This document shows, piece by piece, positions 24,700 to 35,989 of a stretch of 64,000 nt of DNA; position 1 is the stretch's first letter; the number at the start of each line of letters is the position of its first letter. The notes beneath the pieces are model-generated. The model made no database searches. It was given only the letters and a program-made list of their open reading frames with translations, and was not told the origin of the DNA. The position numbers and the translations under genes are program-made. Origin of the DNA: Aselliscus stoliczkanus (Eukaryota; Chordata; Mammalia; Chiroptera; Hipposideridae); the NCBI GenBank assembly GCA_033961575.1, contig CM066729.1, forward strand, positions 31,158,501-31,222,500, written 5' to 3'.

Positions 24700-25190
24700 T
24701 AATTCCTATAAATGAGTCACATTAATGTAGAAAATTTGGAAAAATTCAGAAAAGTCTTTCAAAAAAATTTAAATCAACTTTAATAACCAATATTCTCTTT
24801 GTTTCTGTCCAATTTTCCTGCATATATTTATAGACATATATTTATTGAAGTAAATGAAACTGGAATAATATTTTATATACAGTTTTTTCAAGGAAAAGTG
24901 ATAATATAATATATTTTTTTAAATTTGATGACCATTTTTATTTCATTTTCACTTATGAGCAGTTCCCCATGATAACATATATTCTTCAGAAACACTATAT
25001 TTAATGCCCATACAATGCTTTATTATTTGGATATTTCATACTCATTTTTATTATTTCTGTTGTCTTGCTGTTTTAAATAATTCTGTGAAGTTATTCTTTA
25101 TACATGAAGTTCTGTTCACATCTCTAATTATTTCCTTAGGGTAAAATTCAAGAATTGGCATTATTGAGTCAAAGATATTAAAATCTTACT
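24700..25190 (+). mobile_element. old L1M 3' region fragment
   Basis: GTAGAAAATTTGGAAAAATT, TCAACTTTAATAACCAATAT, TCCTGCATATATTTATAGAC and CCTTAGGGTAAAATTCAAGA follow the 3' region of an ancient L1M element. Long AT-rich stretches and no open frame fit a decayed copy. Subfamily and exact ends are uncertain. Confidence 0.5.
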
Positions 25191-26032
25191 CTTTTTACTT
25201 ATAGGTATATTCCATAATTCCCTGATCTTTCTCAAGTGCTTTTGTGTAAATACCAAGTTGAGTTCATGTTTTCAAGTTGAGTTTCATTTCCTCAGGAATG
25301 ATCTGAGAGTCACAATGTTGTGACTGTCCTGGCATCTGCTGAGATGACCTAAGTGGGAAGACTTGTGGTTGCAAGGCCCACTCATCCCAGCTCGGGAGTG
25401 CCTGAGAGTTGCCATTCCTCCCTCGGGAGGAGCCCTGCAGTTCTCTGCTATTCTCTGATCCATGCTAGAGAAGCTATCTAAGAGAGCTTTTTATTCAACC
25501 ATTGTCTCTCCATTCTGGGGCAAAGGTTTGTGATTTTGGGGGCTGTGTCCTGGAAAGCAAGGTCCAGGCTATTATGCTTGGAGCTCCACATAATTCTTGG
25601 AAAGCCACACATCAGACTCCCTCTCGTGTTCCCCTTTCTCTCCCCTCCGTTTCTTGCACCACCGCCCTCCCGCCAGGCCAGCCTTGGTGGTCAAGGGGAG
25701 CCGGAAGAGATGACTGCTGGGCAGGAGAAGGCACTGTTTGTGCCACCTTCTCATGCCTATGGTTTAGACCAGAACCTGGGCGAAAAAAGATTTTTCTTTT
25801 GAGAATATTGTCTCTCCTTGAGTTTCCATAGTCACCAAGAATTTCCAAAGCTAAACGTAACTATTTCTTTGTCTTTGCACTTGAGCCTTAGGAATCCTAA
25901 CCTTCCGTGGGACAGCGAAGACCTCAGACTGAATGAAGGAGGGTCACGTGCATGCAGGGATACGGGAACTTCACTGTCACTCTCCAACACATATTATATA
26001 ATAGACTTATAGCTATGTGGTAATTTAAATAA
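25190..26032. other. intronic DNA, nothing identified
   Basis: Overlapping open frames on both strands at 25500-25850 reflect locally GC-rich sequence. None has a domain I recognise or splice borders that would make it an exon. Confidence 0.4.
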
Positions 26033-26048
26033 AGATAACTTAAAACCT

Positions 26049-26570
26049 GGGGGACCGCCGAGTGGCTCAGTTGGTTGAGTTAGCTTAAAAGCATGAGCTC
26101 TGAGCAACAGGGCCACTGGTTCAATTCGCACATGGGCCAGTGACTCTGTGCCCAAGCTGAGCTGCTGCTGAGCTGCCAACAGGTGGCAGGATGGCTCAGC
26201 TGGTGAGAGGATGTGCTCCTAACAAGACTTCCCTTTCCAAGGTGGGCTATGTCTGCCCGCAACTAAGACTGAACTCGGCACGTTGAGCTGAGCTGCCGCC
26301 CATATGGCTCAGTGGATAGAGCGTATGCTCTTAACAACGAGGCTGCTGGTTCGACTCCTGCATGGAATGGTGGCTACGCCCACCCGCAGCTAAGATTGAA
26401 CTCGGCACCTTGAGCTTAGAAGGCCACGAGCTGCCAATGGGAAGCAAGATGGCGACTGGCGCCCTCCACAAGGAAGATTGAAGAACAATAACTTGGCTGG
26501 TCCCCTCCCCCAATTCCCCAACACTGTTCCCCTCCCCCAATTCCCCAATTAAAAAAACAAAAAAACAAAC
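26049..26570 (+). mobile_element. composite SINE with three tRNA-like units
   Basis: About 520 bp made of three successive tRNA-like modules: 26055-26140 (GTGGCTCAGTTGG, GGTTCAATTCGC), 26186-26260 (ATGGCTCAGCTGGTGAGAGG) and 26296-26368 (ATGGCTCAGTGGATAGAGCG, TGGTTCGACTCC). The body ends with a duplicated CCCCTCCCCCAATTCCCCAA and an A-rich tail preceded by ATTAAA. AAGATAACTTAAAACCT ends at 26048 and a near copy, AAGATAACTTATAACCT, follows the element. The tail module is shared with the GGGCCGG SINEs although the heads differ. Confidence 0.8.
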
Positions 26571-26579
26571 GAAGATAAC

Positions 26580-28435
26580 TTATAACCTCAAAGGCCAGGT
26601 TTGTTTTTAATTGAGACCATAGGGCTGAGTGAGGGTTGATTCTAAGATAAGAGAAAAAACTCAGAGAAAGTGTAACCCTCTGTTACGCACCAGATGAATC
26701 ATGCTGCGCCTTGCTCGCTCCAGCCTTCTCGCTCCTGCTTTCTCCTCTCTGCCTTTCATTAAAAAGTGACCACCCCTTTTAAGAAAGCTCAATTTCAGAA
26801 GTTCCTATGATATCCCACTCCCATAGATGCAGAAAGGAGCAGAAACAGTCCTTATAATTTGTTGGGAACCTGAAGAAAAGTGAGGTATCTCACTGAAGAA
26901 TCACCAAATAACATGAAGACATGACAAAAACATAGCCAGTGCTTCTCTGGCCTATGTAGAAAGAATCAAAGAGCCATGAATTTAATTTTCTTTACTATGA
27001 AAAGATATCAGAGTCCAGAATGTGATTATGTAATTACAAATGAATTGCAGTAGCATGCTCTCATCTGAACTAAATGTCAGCAAGAGTTATAAGAAGTATG
27101 TTGTTGAGCATCACAAAAGCTTGTGGCTTCCTTGTACCTCAGGATGCCCAGAGGCCATAGCTAAAGGCTCCTGTAACAAGAGGACCTGCTGTTTTCTAAG
27201 CACCCTCAGTGCATGTGACTCAGTTTAAGAGGAAGTGACTCTCTTTGACATGTTCATACACAACTGAAAAGGAAGGACTTAGAAGGGTGCCCACAGGCTA
27301 CACTCAAGTGTGAAATAAACATTATTATTACAGCAGTTGAAATGTGAAGTTGAAGAATATTTCCGTTTCAATATGGCGTTCAAGAGTTTAACGTTCAATA
27401 TGGGGTTCAATAAACATCAACAGTTTAACTCTGGGAAAGTGTGAAAACTAAATGAATGTTCCGTTAGATTCTAAAAGCTTGAATTATGAATGCCACTCCT
27501 CCCTCCCCATTAAATAGATTGCTTTTATAGTTAGGGTGGCACACCTCATTTGTAGAAAAGAACTTTCTGGCACTCACACATCGTTTCTAATTTCTTCTAG
27601 TGATTTTATTAATTTGCATATGTTTGCCAAGGAAGAACCCAAGCATACCTAAATCTAGAATTAAACTACATAGCATAGTTTTTAAAATAATAGAATCTGA
27701 CATCCAGTTGACTGCCTCCTATTTAGCCCGTGTCAAACTCAATGACTGATATTTTCGCCTATGCAAAAATCTCATGAAAGAAATGACAATTCTGATTTGT
27801 AATAGACCTTTTGGTCACAAAATGTTGTTCCTGCCACTTTACCCTCCAGAATGTGATGAGAGGAAGTTGAGGTGAGAAAAGGAGCCCTTGGGGTGGGAGT
27901 GGGGATCTTATACCCGAGCCCAATCGGGGGATACAAAGAAGCTTCCCTGCATACATGGGTGTGTCCCATCACTCTTCCTCTATGTGGCAGCCCACAAAGA
28001 TAGTTTGCCATCCCAGAACTGTGAGTCCTGATGGAAAAGGCCTTAATGTGTTCTCAGTAGCTCTCAGGGGTGTTTCTGACAATGTCCCAGTCATCTAGGT
28101 TGGGCTTTAGGGCCGCTACGAGTCTCTGCGTGAAGTAGAAAGCCTGCACTGTACCGTTATGCTGAAATTCCTCGCCGAGTGACCCAGCCCTGTGGTGGCT
28201 TTCTTCTTGGGGTGGGTGGGGGCAGGACATGCCCTAGAAGCAGGGTTGCCCTTTTAGTTGTGCAGGTCTGGCTACCCAGCTCTAGGTGACACCATTCACA
28301 CTGTGACCGTTGTCGATTTGGATACATATTATGGCCATTTATGGGGATGGTAGTGAAGTGTCTTAATGAAGAGGCACCTTTTTCTGGTTTGCACAGAAAC
28401 ATTAAATATGGGCAAGTGACAGCCTGCCTCAAGGT
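26580..28435. other. intronic DNA, nothing identified
   Basis: No exon or confident repeat was seen. The open frames on the minus strand around 27759-28555 lack recognisable domains and are judged chance frames. Confidence 0.4.
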
Positions 28436-28439
28436 TGAA

Positions 28440-29125
28440 AGCGACACTCGGGTAACATACTGGGTGAGTTCTGCTTCATCATCAGCTGTGTGATCTTGGG
28501 CTAATCCCTGAATCTCAGTTTTATCATTTGTAAAATGGGGATAATAGTACCTCATAGATTTGGGGGATTAAAGAAATGACACGGACCGGCCGAGTGGCGC
28601 TTTGGTTAGGAGCTGGCTTGGGATGCCAGCTCTGAGCAGCGGGACCCCGGTTCGGATCCCACATATGAGGGCCAGTGACACTGTCCTCTACAGCTAAGAT
28701 GGTGAACAACAGCTCAATCGAGCTGGGCTGCTTTGAGTCGCCGGCAACGGCATAGCTGCAGCCCCTGCTACAGTGGGCTGCCATAAGCTACAGTGAGTGG
28801 CTGGCAACCAGCGTGAGTGGCTGGCAGCCGGTGTGAGCTGCCAAGAGCCACTGTGAGGGGCTGTCCAGAGGCCGGTGAGTGATCTGCCTCAGCTGGGAAG
28901 AGCGCAATGATGATACCAACATGGGCCAGTGAAGCAACGTCCTCCACAGCTAGACTGAAGAACAAAAAAAAAAAGGACTGCAACTTCTCTATTCTCCTTT
29001 CCCAATTCCCCAACGCTGTTCCCCTCTCCCAATTCCCCAATAAAATCTTAAAAAAAAAAAAAAAATTACATATGCCAAGGACTGAGCATAGAGCTTAATA
29101 TATAGTGAATGGTCAGTATATATGG
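28440..29125 (+). repeat. MIR relic split by a SINE
   Basis: The MIR core runs from about 28440 to 28580 (TGTGTGATCTTGGGCTAATC, ATCATTTGTAAAATGGGGAT). It resumes after the inserted SINE with ATGCCAAGGACTGAGCATAG and GTGAATGGTCAGTATATA at about 29067-29125, corresponding to the MIR 3' part. Confidence 0.7.
28582..29066 (+). mobile_element. long composite bat SINE
   Basis: The head is GGACCGGCCGAGTGGCGCTT with B-box-like CGGTTCGGATCCC. The middle is made of GTGAGTGGCTGGCA-type repeats, and the 3' part reads CCCAATTCCCCAACGCTGTT, CCCAATTCCCCAATAAAATC and a poly(A) tail. The AATAAA just before the tail recalls SINEs whose pol III transcripts become polyadenylated. No clear target duplication was found. 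It interrupts a MIR. Confidence 0.85.
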
Positions 29126-29129
29126 TAGT

Positions 29130-29955
29130 TCTCGTAATTGGCCTGTATGTGTCTCCACACCCATAGATCTCTTTACAATCATTTCTCATTTAAGGTTTTC
29201 GTAGCATAAAATAACTTTCAAACTCATTACTACAAGACTGATTATAGTGGCGCTATTGATTTATGGTATGAATTGTTAATTAGTATTAATTCAGTTTCCT
29301 TCTGCAATTAGATTAATGTGTTGGGTGATTCTCTCAGCACAGCCACACTCATTAAGTTTAAGTCCAAAGACGATCTGCATCCCAGAAAATTTAGAGCAGA
29401 GGTGCAACAACTCAGGCAATAGCCAAGAAAAAAAGGAATAAAGAAGGAAAGATTAGAGCTCACTCTTTAGTTTTCTGGAGAACGGATTGTCCCTGACACG
29501 TCTGTCTCTGTCATGGCAATAATTAGTACAAGAAAGACCGGTGAACAAACTCTTAGCAGGTCAAACTTTGGCCAACTTAAAGCTTATGCAGACAGGGGTG
29601 AGGGCTGGGGAGTCTTATCTCTAAGCTGCCAGCCGCTGTTTCACTGCTCATCCCGGTGTCGGCTGTGGGAAGTGGGGCTGGAAGCACCTACTGACCGTGA
29701 TCTTATTATTCCCGGGATACATTCATAGATGACTGGCTACACCTGCTCTTTTTCCAATAGGCTGCCCACCAACGTCATTTCTGGGAGTTGCCTGATGTCA
29801 TCTAGGCCCTGAAATTATGTTATTGAACTAACGATCACTGTAAACCTTTACAAGATAAACCTGTTTCTCCTCATCCTATAAATGTGTCAATTGTCCTATG
29901 CTATATAGTATAATGAACAACCTTTAGGCTATTGTAACACCTTCACTGAAATCCA
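29130..29955. other. intronic DNA, unidentified
   Basis: No exon recognised. The GC-richer part at about 29480-29800 could be a degraded LTR or single-copy sequence; I cannot decide. Confidence 0.35.
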
Positions 29956-29958
29956 TTA

Positions 29959-29961
<3 letters not shown>

Positions 29962-30048
<87 letters not shown>

Positions 30049-30055
30049 CTCTCTC
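29962..30055. repeat. (TC)n microsatellite
   Basis: A tract of about 94 bp of alternating TC with few interruptions. On the minus strand it is a (GA)n purine tract able to form triplex DNA. It lies inside the PPM1L intron. Confidence 0.97.
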
Positions 30056-30059
30056 ACAT

Positions 30060-30657
30060 CTTTGTGTGTCCCCTTCTCCACTTTCCTTTCCTTATCTTTT
30101 GTCACCCCTTCTGCACTCCACCCCCAATTTCTCCCTCTATTTCTTAAAGAAAAAAAAGTGGCAGCTTGCCTTATTCTCTCACAAAAGACTGTGTGTCACA
30201 GGGGACAGTCACTATTAGCTGAGCACTGTGTAGGAGAGTGTCTGGCGTTAGGAAGCCAGGCTCCTCAGGCATGACAGCTCTACCCGGCTTTCTCCACCCT
30301 GCCCAGCCCCTTACCTGCACCCTAAAAAAAAGTGAAACTGCAGTGTTACTCACATAAGAAATGTTACAGTAAGGTGAACTCTCATGAAGTAAGAATTCTC
30401 ATGACTCCAATCTTTAAATCGTATCTGTGTGCATATGGAAAGAGGGGGCGGGGGGTGCAAGGGACAGAGGGTCATGTGTTTTGACTGGTACCCATGTCAG
30501 GGTGTTCTGCCACGAATGGAAACTGTAGATGGCACTGCTTAGAGATGAGCTGAGGCTGTGCAGGGGGAACCTAAAGGCAGCTGAGGCTCTCCTGTCCATC
30601 ACCAAGTCATTGATGGATAGTCCCTGTTAGTCAAATCTGAACTTGAACTATCTATCA
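30060..30657. other. intronic DNA, nothing identified
   Basis: Pyrimidine-rich sequence continues briefly after the microsatellite. I see no exon, promoter or recognisable repeat. Confidence 0.4.
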
Positions 30658-30669
30658 ACAGTGCTGCTG

Positions 30670-31092
30670 GGCCGGCCGAGTGGCGCATTGGTTAAGCGCT
30701 GGTTTTGGGATGCCAGCGGCCCCGGTTCGGATCCCACATGAGGGCCAGTGACACTGCCCTCTACAGCTAACAACAGCTCCACCTGGAGCTGGGCTGTGCG
30801 AGCCCCGGTGATGGTGTGGGCTGCAGCCCCTGCTGCAGTGGGCTGCCATAGGCTACAGTGAGTGGCCCGCAGCCAGCGTGAGCGGCTGGCAGCCAAGCGT
30901 GAGCTGCCAATAGCCGCGATGAGCGACATCCAGAGGCCAGCGACCGATCTGCCTCATCCGGGAAGAGCGCAATGACGATACCAACAGTGAGGCAACATCC
31001 TCCGCAGCTAAACTGAAGAACAAGAAGACAGCAGCTTGTCTGTTCCCCTTCCCCGATTCCCCAACGCTGTTCCCCTCCAAAAAAAAACCAAA
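30670..31092 (+). mobile_element. long composite bat SINE, young-looking copy
   Basis: The head GGCCGGCCGAGTGGCGCATT and body resemble the copy at 57190-57613 closely, apart from scattered substitutions and a ~27-bp extra GTGAGCGGCTGGCAGCC-type unit here. The tail starts directly after CTGTTCCCCTCC, so the CCAATTCCCCAATAAAA end module is missing. A 12-bp duplication, ACAGTGCTGCTG, lies at 30658-30669 and 31093-31104 without mismatch, supporting a fairly recent insertion. Confidence 0.9.
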
Positions 31093-31104
31093 ACAGTGCT
31101 GCTG

Positions 31105-31289
31105 CCATCATAGTCACTGCTAGGCCACTGGGCCTTTTTTCTACTGGTACCATCCTACACTCTGTGCCAAGGTTGTCAGTTCTGTTTTTTTATGTTTTGT
31201 ATTTTGTATAATATTGTGCTTTATATTGTGGCTATACTACTAAAATGTTATGAATAAATTGTGGTTTTAAATAACATATTAAATACTTT
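31105..31289. other. AT-rich intronic DNA
   Basis: No exon is seen. Repeats of TTTTGTATAATATTGTG type appear near 31195-31220. Confidence 0.35.
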
Positions 31290-31500
31290 TTAGTATAGAA
31301 AGGTATAAAGATAGCCTAAAGATAGCAAAATAGCCTAAAATCCTATCACCTAGATAATGCTGTTATCTAGGTGATAGGATAACAGCATTATCCTAATATT
31401 TATCCTAATATTTATTTTTTTAAAAAATATTAACAGCACTATCAACTAGATAATGCTGTTAATATTTTTTAAAAAAAATAAGACTGTAAATTTATATGGT
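31290..31500. repeat. cluster of perfect inverted repeats in old L1M-like DNA
   Basis: Three overlapping inverted repeats have perfect arms: 31340-31357 with 31363-31380 (18 bp, 5-nt loop), 31353-31367 with 31378-31392 (15 bp), and 31415-31437 with 31455-31477 (23 bp, 17-nt loop). A tandem duplication of TATCCTAATATT lies between them. The shared motif CACCTAGATAATGCTGTTAA resembles an old L1M 3' phrase, suggesting that one ancestral segment was recopied in both orientations. Confidence 0.85.
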
Positions 31501-31504
31501 TAGA

Positions 31505-32525
31505 GTATATATTAACATAAAACAAAGGTTTGAATTGTACAAACACTACAATTAGTACAACTTGTAAATTGAAAAGCACCACCACCCCAATCCTTAGCAC
31601 CCATCCCTGCATTAGGAGTCTGTACCATGTACAAAACACTGTCATAAGAATACAGCAATGAGTATAAAAAGTACTTTGTAATAAATATAGTTAAAAAACA
31701 AAACAAAACACAGCTATGAATAAGGCATCACCCTTGCCCTAAACAAGAGGCTGTTAATCTAATACTTCAAAGAGTTATTTGACCTATTGTTGACCTTTGT
31801 TTGGTTCACTGTTTTTTAAAATAAAAATTGCCAACATTTAAAAGTCAGGAGAGTTCACTTATAAAAATGGTTTCCTTTGAAAAATCTGAAGAACTAGCAC
31901 TTCACAATGGGCCTCAACGTCATTACCAAGGAACTGCTGCTCCTTGGTATGTGGTCTCCAGTTTGCCACAAGCTCCACCCCTTCTGTAGATCCAACACTG
32001 AAACCTGATATCCGCTATAACTTTCTCAGAGTAGAAAGATATTTCCAGAACCCATGTTTCTATCAGAAATAGGGGGAGGTGGGTATAGCTACTCTAAGAG
32101 CGTCGGAGACTGTTCTTATGTCTGCCCTACTTCCCAGAAAGCACTGGAGATTACAATTCTAATTCAAGACCAGCCAAACATTCAAACTGAGAAAGGCCTG
32201 GAGGTCCATTAATCTGAACAGCTTGTTATTCAGTTCAGAGAGGTTCAGATGCCTTCTGATTGATCATTATTGAGAAGTTTAAATGTACCAGGTTTAAGTT
32301 AATGCACAGTCACAACTGTATTAAAGAAATTCACGTCCTGGCGATCAAATTTTTTCCTCATCTACGAACTTTTCTGTGACACGCACCAGTGTATACTGTA
32401 AAAGGAGTTGAGTGGATGGGAACAATTCAAAGCAGAGAACTGTAGAAACTATTCAAAGAAATCATTCCTCCTAGGGGTAGAGGGAAAACAGCTTAGAGCA
32501 GAAAGAAGTGCTGGTTATTAAAGGT
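31505..32525. other. intronic DNA, nothing identified
   Basis: No exon or clear repeat was seen; the short open frames are not recognisable. Confidence 0.4.
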
Positions 32526-32529
32526 GTAG

Positions 32530-32700
32530 CCTAGTGGAGTCAGACAGGCCAGGTCTGGGACCTGGGCAGGTGGCTATCCATCTGAGACCTTGTTTTCCTA
32601 ACTGTAAAATGGGGATAGTTAGGCCTATAGGGTAGTGCAGACTAAGTTATATAAAGTAAATAAAGTGTTTATTGAGCATTATAATAAAATTTTAAGCAGT
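32530..32700 (+). repeat. MIR SINE relic
   Basis: GGAGTCAGACAGGCCAGGTC, then GAGACCTTGTTTTCCTAACT and GTAAAATGGGGATAGTTAGG are MIR core phrases in order, followed by a decayed 3' part. Confidence 0.75.
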
Positions 32701-32704
32701 GGGT

Positions 32705-33685
32705 TCTATCATTGTTATTATTACTGGAGTAATGATTCTGGATTCCCAGATGTTTCAGTTATTTAGTCATTCAGTACATATGCAGTGAGTGATGTAGCCA
32801 TGGTTACTACACTTGAAGTCTCTGAGTCCAGTTTTTCCTCACCTGCTCCAAGGGAAGAGTAATGCCTGCCCCTCCCCCACAGTAAGGTGTTAGGAAATTA
32901 ACCAAAGTGTGTCTATGAGCCTCTAGTGGCATTTACAGTGCTGAACAAATTGTTATTACTACTTGGTTATTAATTAAGCTGAGCTTTTAAAGTATTTATA
33001 ACTAGCATTTCAAAAGATGCCTGAGACACCCTAAGTTACTTAATCTTCATTAAGCTCAACTCATCAGATGATTTAAAGGTCTAATATTTTTGAAGCAGTA
33101 ATTATTTGAATTACTCCATAATAGATTTCCTTGTGTACCTGTACTCTGTCTGCCTCGCAGAAATGAAATCAGAGGAGAGGATGTGAATTTAGAAGAATAG
33201 ACTGATGAATAATTTGCACCTGTGTATTTCCCCTAAGGAAAACAAGAATAGGACAACACCCAAATGTGCCTGTTGGGCTGATGTACAAACTGAGGTGCAA
33301 AGCAGACACAGACTGCCATGTAATGACCGTGGTGATGCACCTTTGTAGCTTCACAAGGAGCCACGGCTTTGGAAGCTGGGGGAGGTGGGAGCCCGGCCCG
33401 CGTGTGTTTTGTTTGCATTGGACCAGGAGCCCGGCCCAGGGGAGAGCCCTCCAGTCAGGCCTAAGCTGCATGTTCTCTCCGCTTACTGCCCGTGAGCCTG
33501 TGAGCATGAGGGTCATCATGTCAGATCAGTGTGTAAGATGTTTTCTGCTGTAGCTGAGTCTCTCTGCACTGTGGTAATACCTGTAAGGTGGTGTGTAGTG
33601 TGGTACTGACCTGGGTGACACGCTCCGAGCAAGACAGAGCTCAGCACAGTGTCTGATCAGGACCAAAGAGAGAGTGTGTGACTGT
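32705..33685. other. intronic DNA, no exon recognised
   Basis: Open frames of up to 116 codons at 33169-33553 occur on both strands in a GC-richer patch. They share no similarity that I recognise with proteins and begin at non-ATG or poorly placed codons, so they are read as chance. Confidence 0.4.
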
Positions 33686-33689
33686 TTCT

Positions 33690-34330
33690 TCCTTCATCTA
33701 TTAATTCATTTATTCAGCAGATATTGAACACCTGTGATATTCTAGACATGAGCATGATAGTAGGGGAAACAAGCAGACGGTATCCCCACCCTTGTGAAAT
33801 TTATGTTGTACAAGGGAATAGTGACATTAAATACGCTGTTTAAATAAATACACAGGATGTTTACATAATTATGTGTTGGGAGGGCAATAAAAGCAATAAA
33901 GAGGAGATAAGATCCCTCAGTCAGAGAGGCTGCTCTGAAGATGTCACAGTTGAACTAAGGCATCACCATATGCATTAGTCAGGCAATGTCAAGGACAGGG
34001 AAATGTACCAGGCTGAGGGAACAGCAAGTACAGAGGCCCACAGATGACAAAAGCTTGGCATATTTGGGCACCAGAAAGGAGGCCCTGAGCAAGAGAGAGA
34101 ATGGTATGAGGTGACTTGGGGCAGTTTAGATGGGGACCAGATTGCATAAGACCTGGCCACCATTGTTTCTCACCTGGACTGCTGACGTAGCCTGTGGCTG
34201 AAATGACAGTGGCTTGGAGTGCAGTCAACACAATGAGAACAAGATAACAGAAGGGGTTTAAGCTGTATTTTAGAGGTAAGAGTGACAGAACTTAATGATG
34301 GATTGAATATCAGGAAAGAGGGAAAGAGAA
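33690..34330 (-). repeat. ancient L2-like LINE relic
   Basis: ATTCATTTATTCAGCAGATA and GAACACCTGTGATATTCTAG match the reverse complement of an L2-class 3' end. CAGAGAGGCTGCTCTGAAGA, GAGGGAACAGCAAGTACAGA and TTGCATAAGACCTGGCCACC continue the same ancient repeat. It is degraded and without a coding frame. Confidence 0.6.
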
Positions 34331-34334
34331 AAAC

Positions 34335-35685
34335 CAAGGATGACTAAGAGTTTGGCAACTGAGCAGATTTGGTGCCATTTCTTGAGGCTTAAAAGTTAAG
34401 GAACTTGCCAGAGCTTACTCATCTAAGACATTGAAGTCTAGTCTGTGAATTCACTTCTTTAACTTTTTTTTCTGTCTGTGACCTGAGGTTATTAGGTTAA
34501 ATAAATTTCCAAGATATCATCCAGATTTGCAATTAAGTTCCCATCTAAGTTAAATTGTTCATATAGAAATATCCTGAGGTTCAGAATTAAGTAATATTGT
34601 TAGACCCTGTTATTTTTGATAAATAGTGCTATGATGGAGTAAGTCTTTTTTCTCAAAACTGGTCTCCAGAATCTTGGGGGTGTTTTTTTTTTCTGATGCG
34701 TACAAGAGAAAAGGTGATTTTGTCCATTTTCTCATGGGCATAGTGTTTTCCTGGAGTTTCTCAGCAACAGGATAGTTGTTCTGTAAAGTAAAATTAGATT
34801 ATAAACCATCTCTTCTAATCCCAAGCTAAGACTGCAGAGCCCAAACAATAACTTGCTTACAGTAAAGCACCCTGGTTTGCTTTATAACATGCTTGGGCCT
34901 CCAGCCAGGATATAGGCAGGTTTCTATAGAAGAAAATGGTGACATGCCTGAAACTCAAATTACACCATCTGGGGCTTACCTGTTTGGGCCAGGTCTAAAA
35001 TTCTCTTTCTTAAAGCAGTACAGCCCTGGAATCCAAGTCATGAGATAGATCTTATTTACCTAGAGAAACAATGGGATTGTGTTCTTGACAAAAGGATTGG
35101 CAGGCCTCAAATCCCAAGTATATCCAATACGTGAGTAAAGCAAAACTGCCACACTCTAAATCTCTCATTAGGAAGCCCCTTATTGGATGATAAGCCCCTG
35201 AATTGGTTAGCATATAACAAGGAACAAAAAAAATATCTAACTTAACGAAGCCTGAAGCAATGAAGGCCTTTACTGTCTCACAGAACAAGAATAGGGCTGG
35301 GCTGGCTCAGCAGTTCCATGACATCTCAGGGACTCGGACTCTTTCCCCCTCTGTCTCATCCTTGGCATAGTGCCTTGATCCTGAGGCATAGCCCCTCATA
35401 ACTGTACGATGACAGCTGCCGCAGTCCTGGGAAACATGAGCCAGCACCTCGCCATTTTCTGCATCGTGTCTCTTTTAGAGAGAGAGAAAGCCCTTCCCAG
35501 AAGCCCCAAGCAGGCATCCCCTAAGTCCTTGTCCATGGAGCACCCAGTTCCCCCATCTGGACCTCAGGATATTACCCTAGACCTTTCCCCTCTCCTTTGT
35601 TTCCTTCATTCTCTATGACCTACCCATTCTGGTTTTAAATAACCTGTGCCCTACCCTCTATCCTATGTTTACTACGTTAATTCAG
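34335..35685. other. intronic DNA, nothing identified
   Basis: No exon or confident repeat was recognised. Confidence 0.4.
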
Positions 35686-35689
35686 ATCC

Positions 35690-35830
35690 TTATTAACTCT
35701 ACTTGATCTCCCTGCTTCCCGTTTATCTTCTCCAATGCCATTGAAATGATCTTTAAAACACAAATCTTATCATGTCACTATCCTTCTTAAAACCCTTCAG
35801 TGGTTCTTATTAACATATACAAGTAAATTT
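35690..35830 (+). repeat. L2-like LINE relic
   Basis: AATGATCTTTAAAACACAAA, TCTTATCATGTCACTATCCT and TTAAAACCCTTCAGTGGTTC form a well-known L2-type 3' UTR phrase set on the + strand. Confidence 0.65.
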
Positions 35831-35854
35831 CAATTTTTTTTTCCAGCTATAAGA

Positions 35855-35965
35855 ATGACTTCTCAGGGGGAAGTGTGGTGGTGGATTGGGGGAGGGTGTT
35901 GTCACTTTGTGAGGGGTAAAAAGTATGACAATTGCACTGTTTTGTACACCTGACACACACACCAA
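35855..35965 (+). mobile_element. 5'-truncated L1 3' end
   Basis: GTTGTCACTTTGTGAGGGGT, AAAAAGTATGACAATTGCAC and TTTTGTACACCTGA match the L1 3' UTR end seen at 13235-13300, then a CA/A-rich tail. It is a very short 5'-truncated insertion. Confidence 0.75.
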
Positions 35966-35989
35966 AAAAAAAACAAAACCTCTCCCCTC

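Noticed and set aside
26055..26368. Possible tRNA genes (A- and B-box-like sequences)
   Set aside because: The units are inside a SINE with a tail and flanking duplications, and do not give complete cloverleaf tRNAs by eye; they are tRNA-derived, not tRNA genes.
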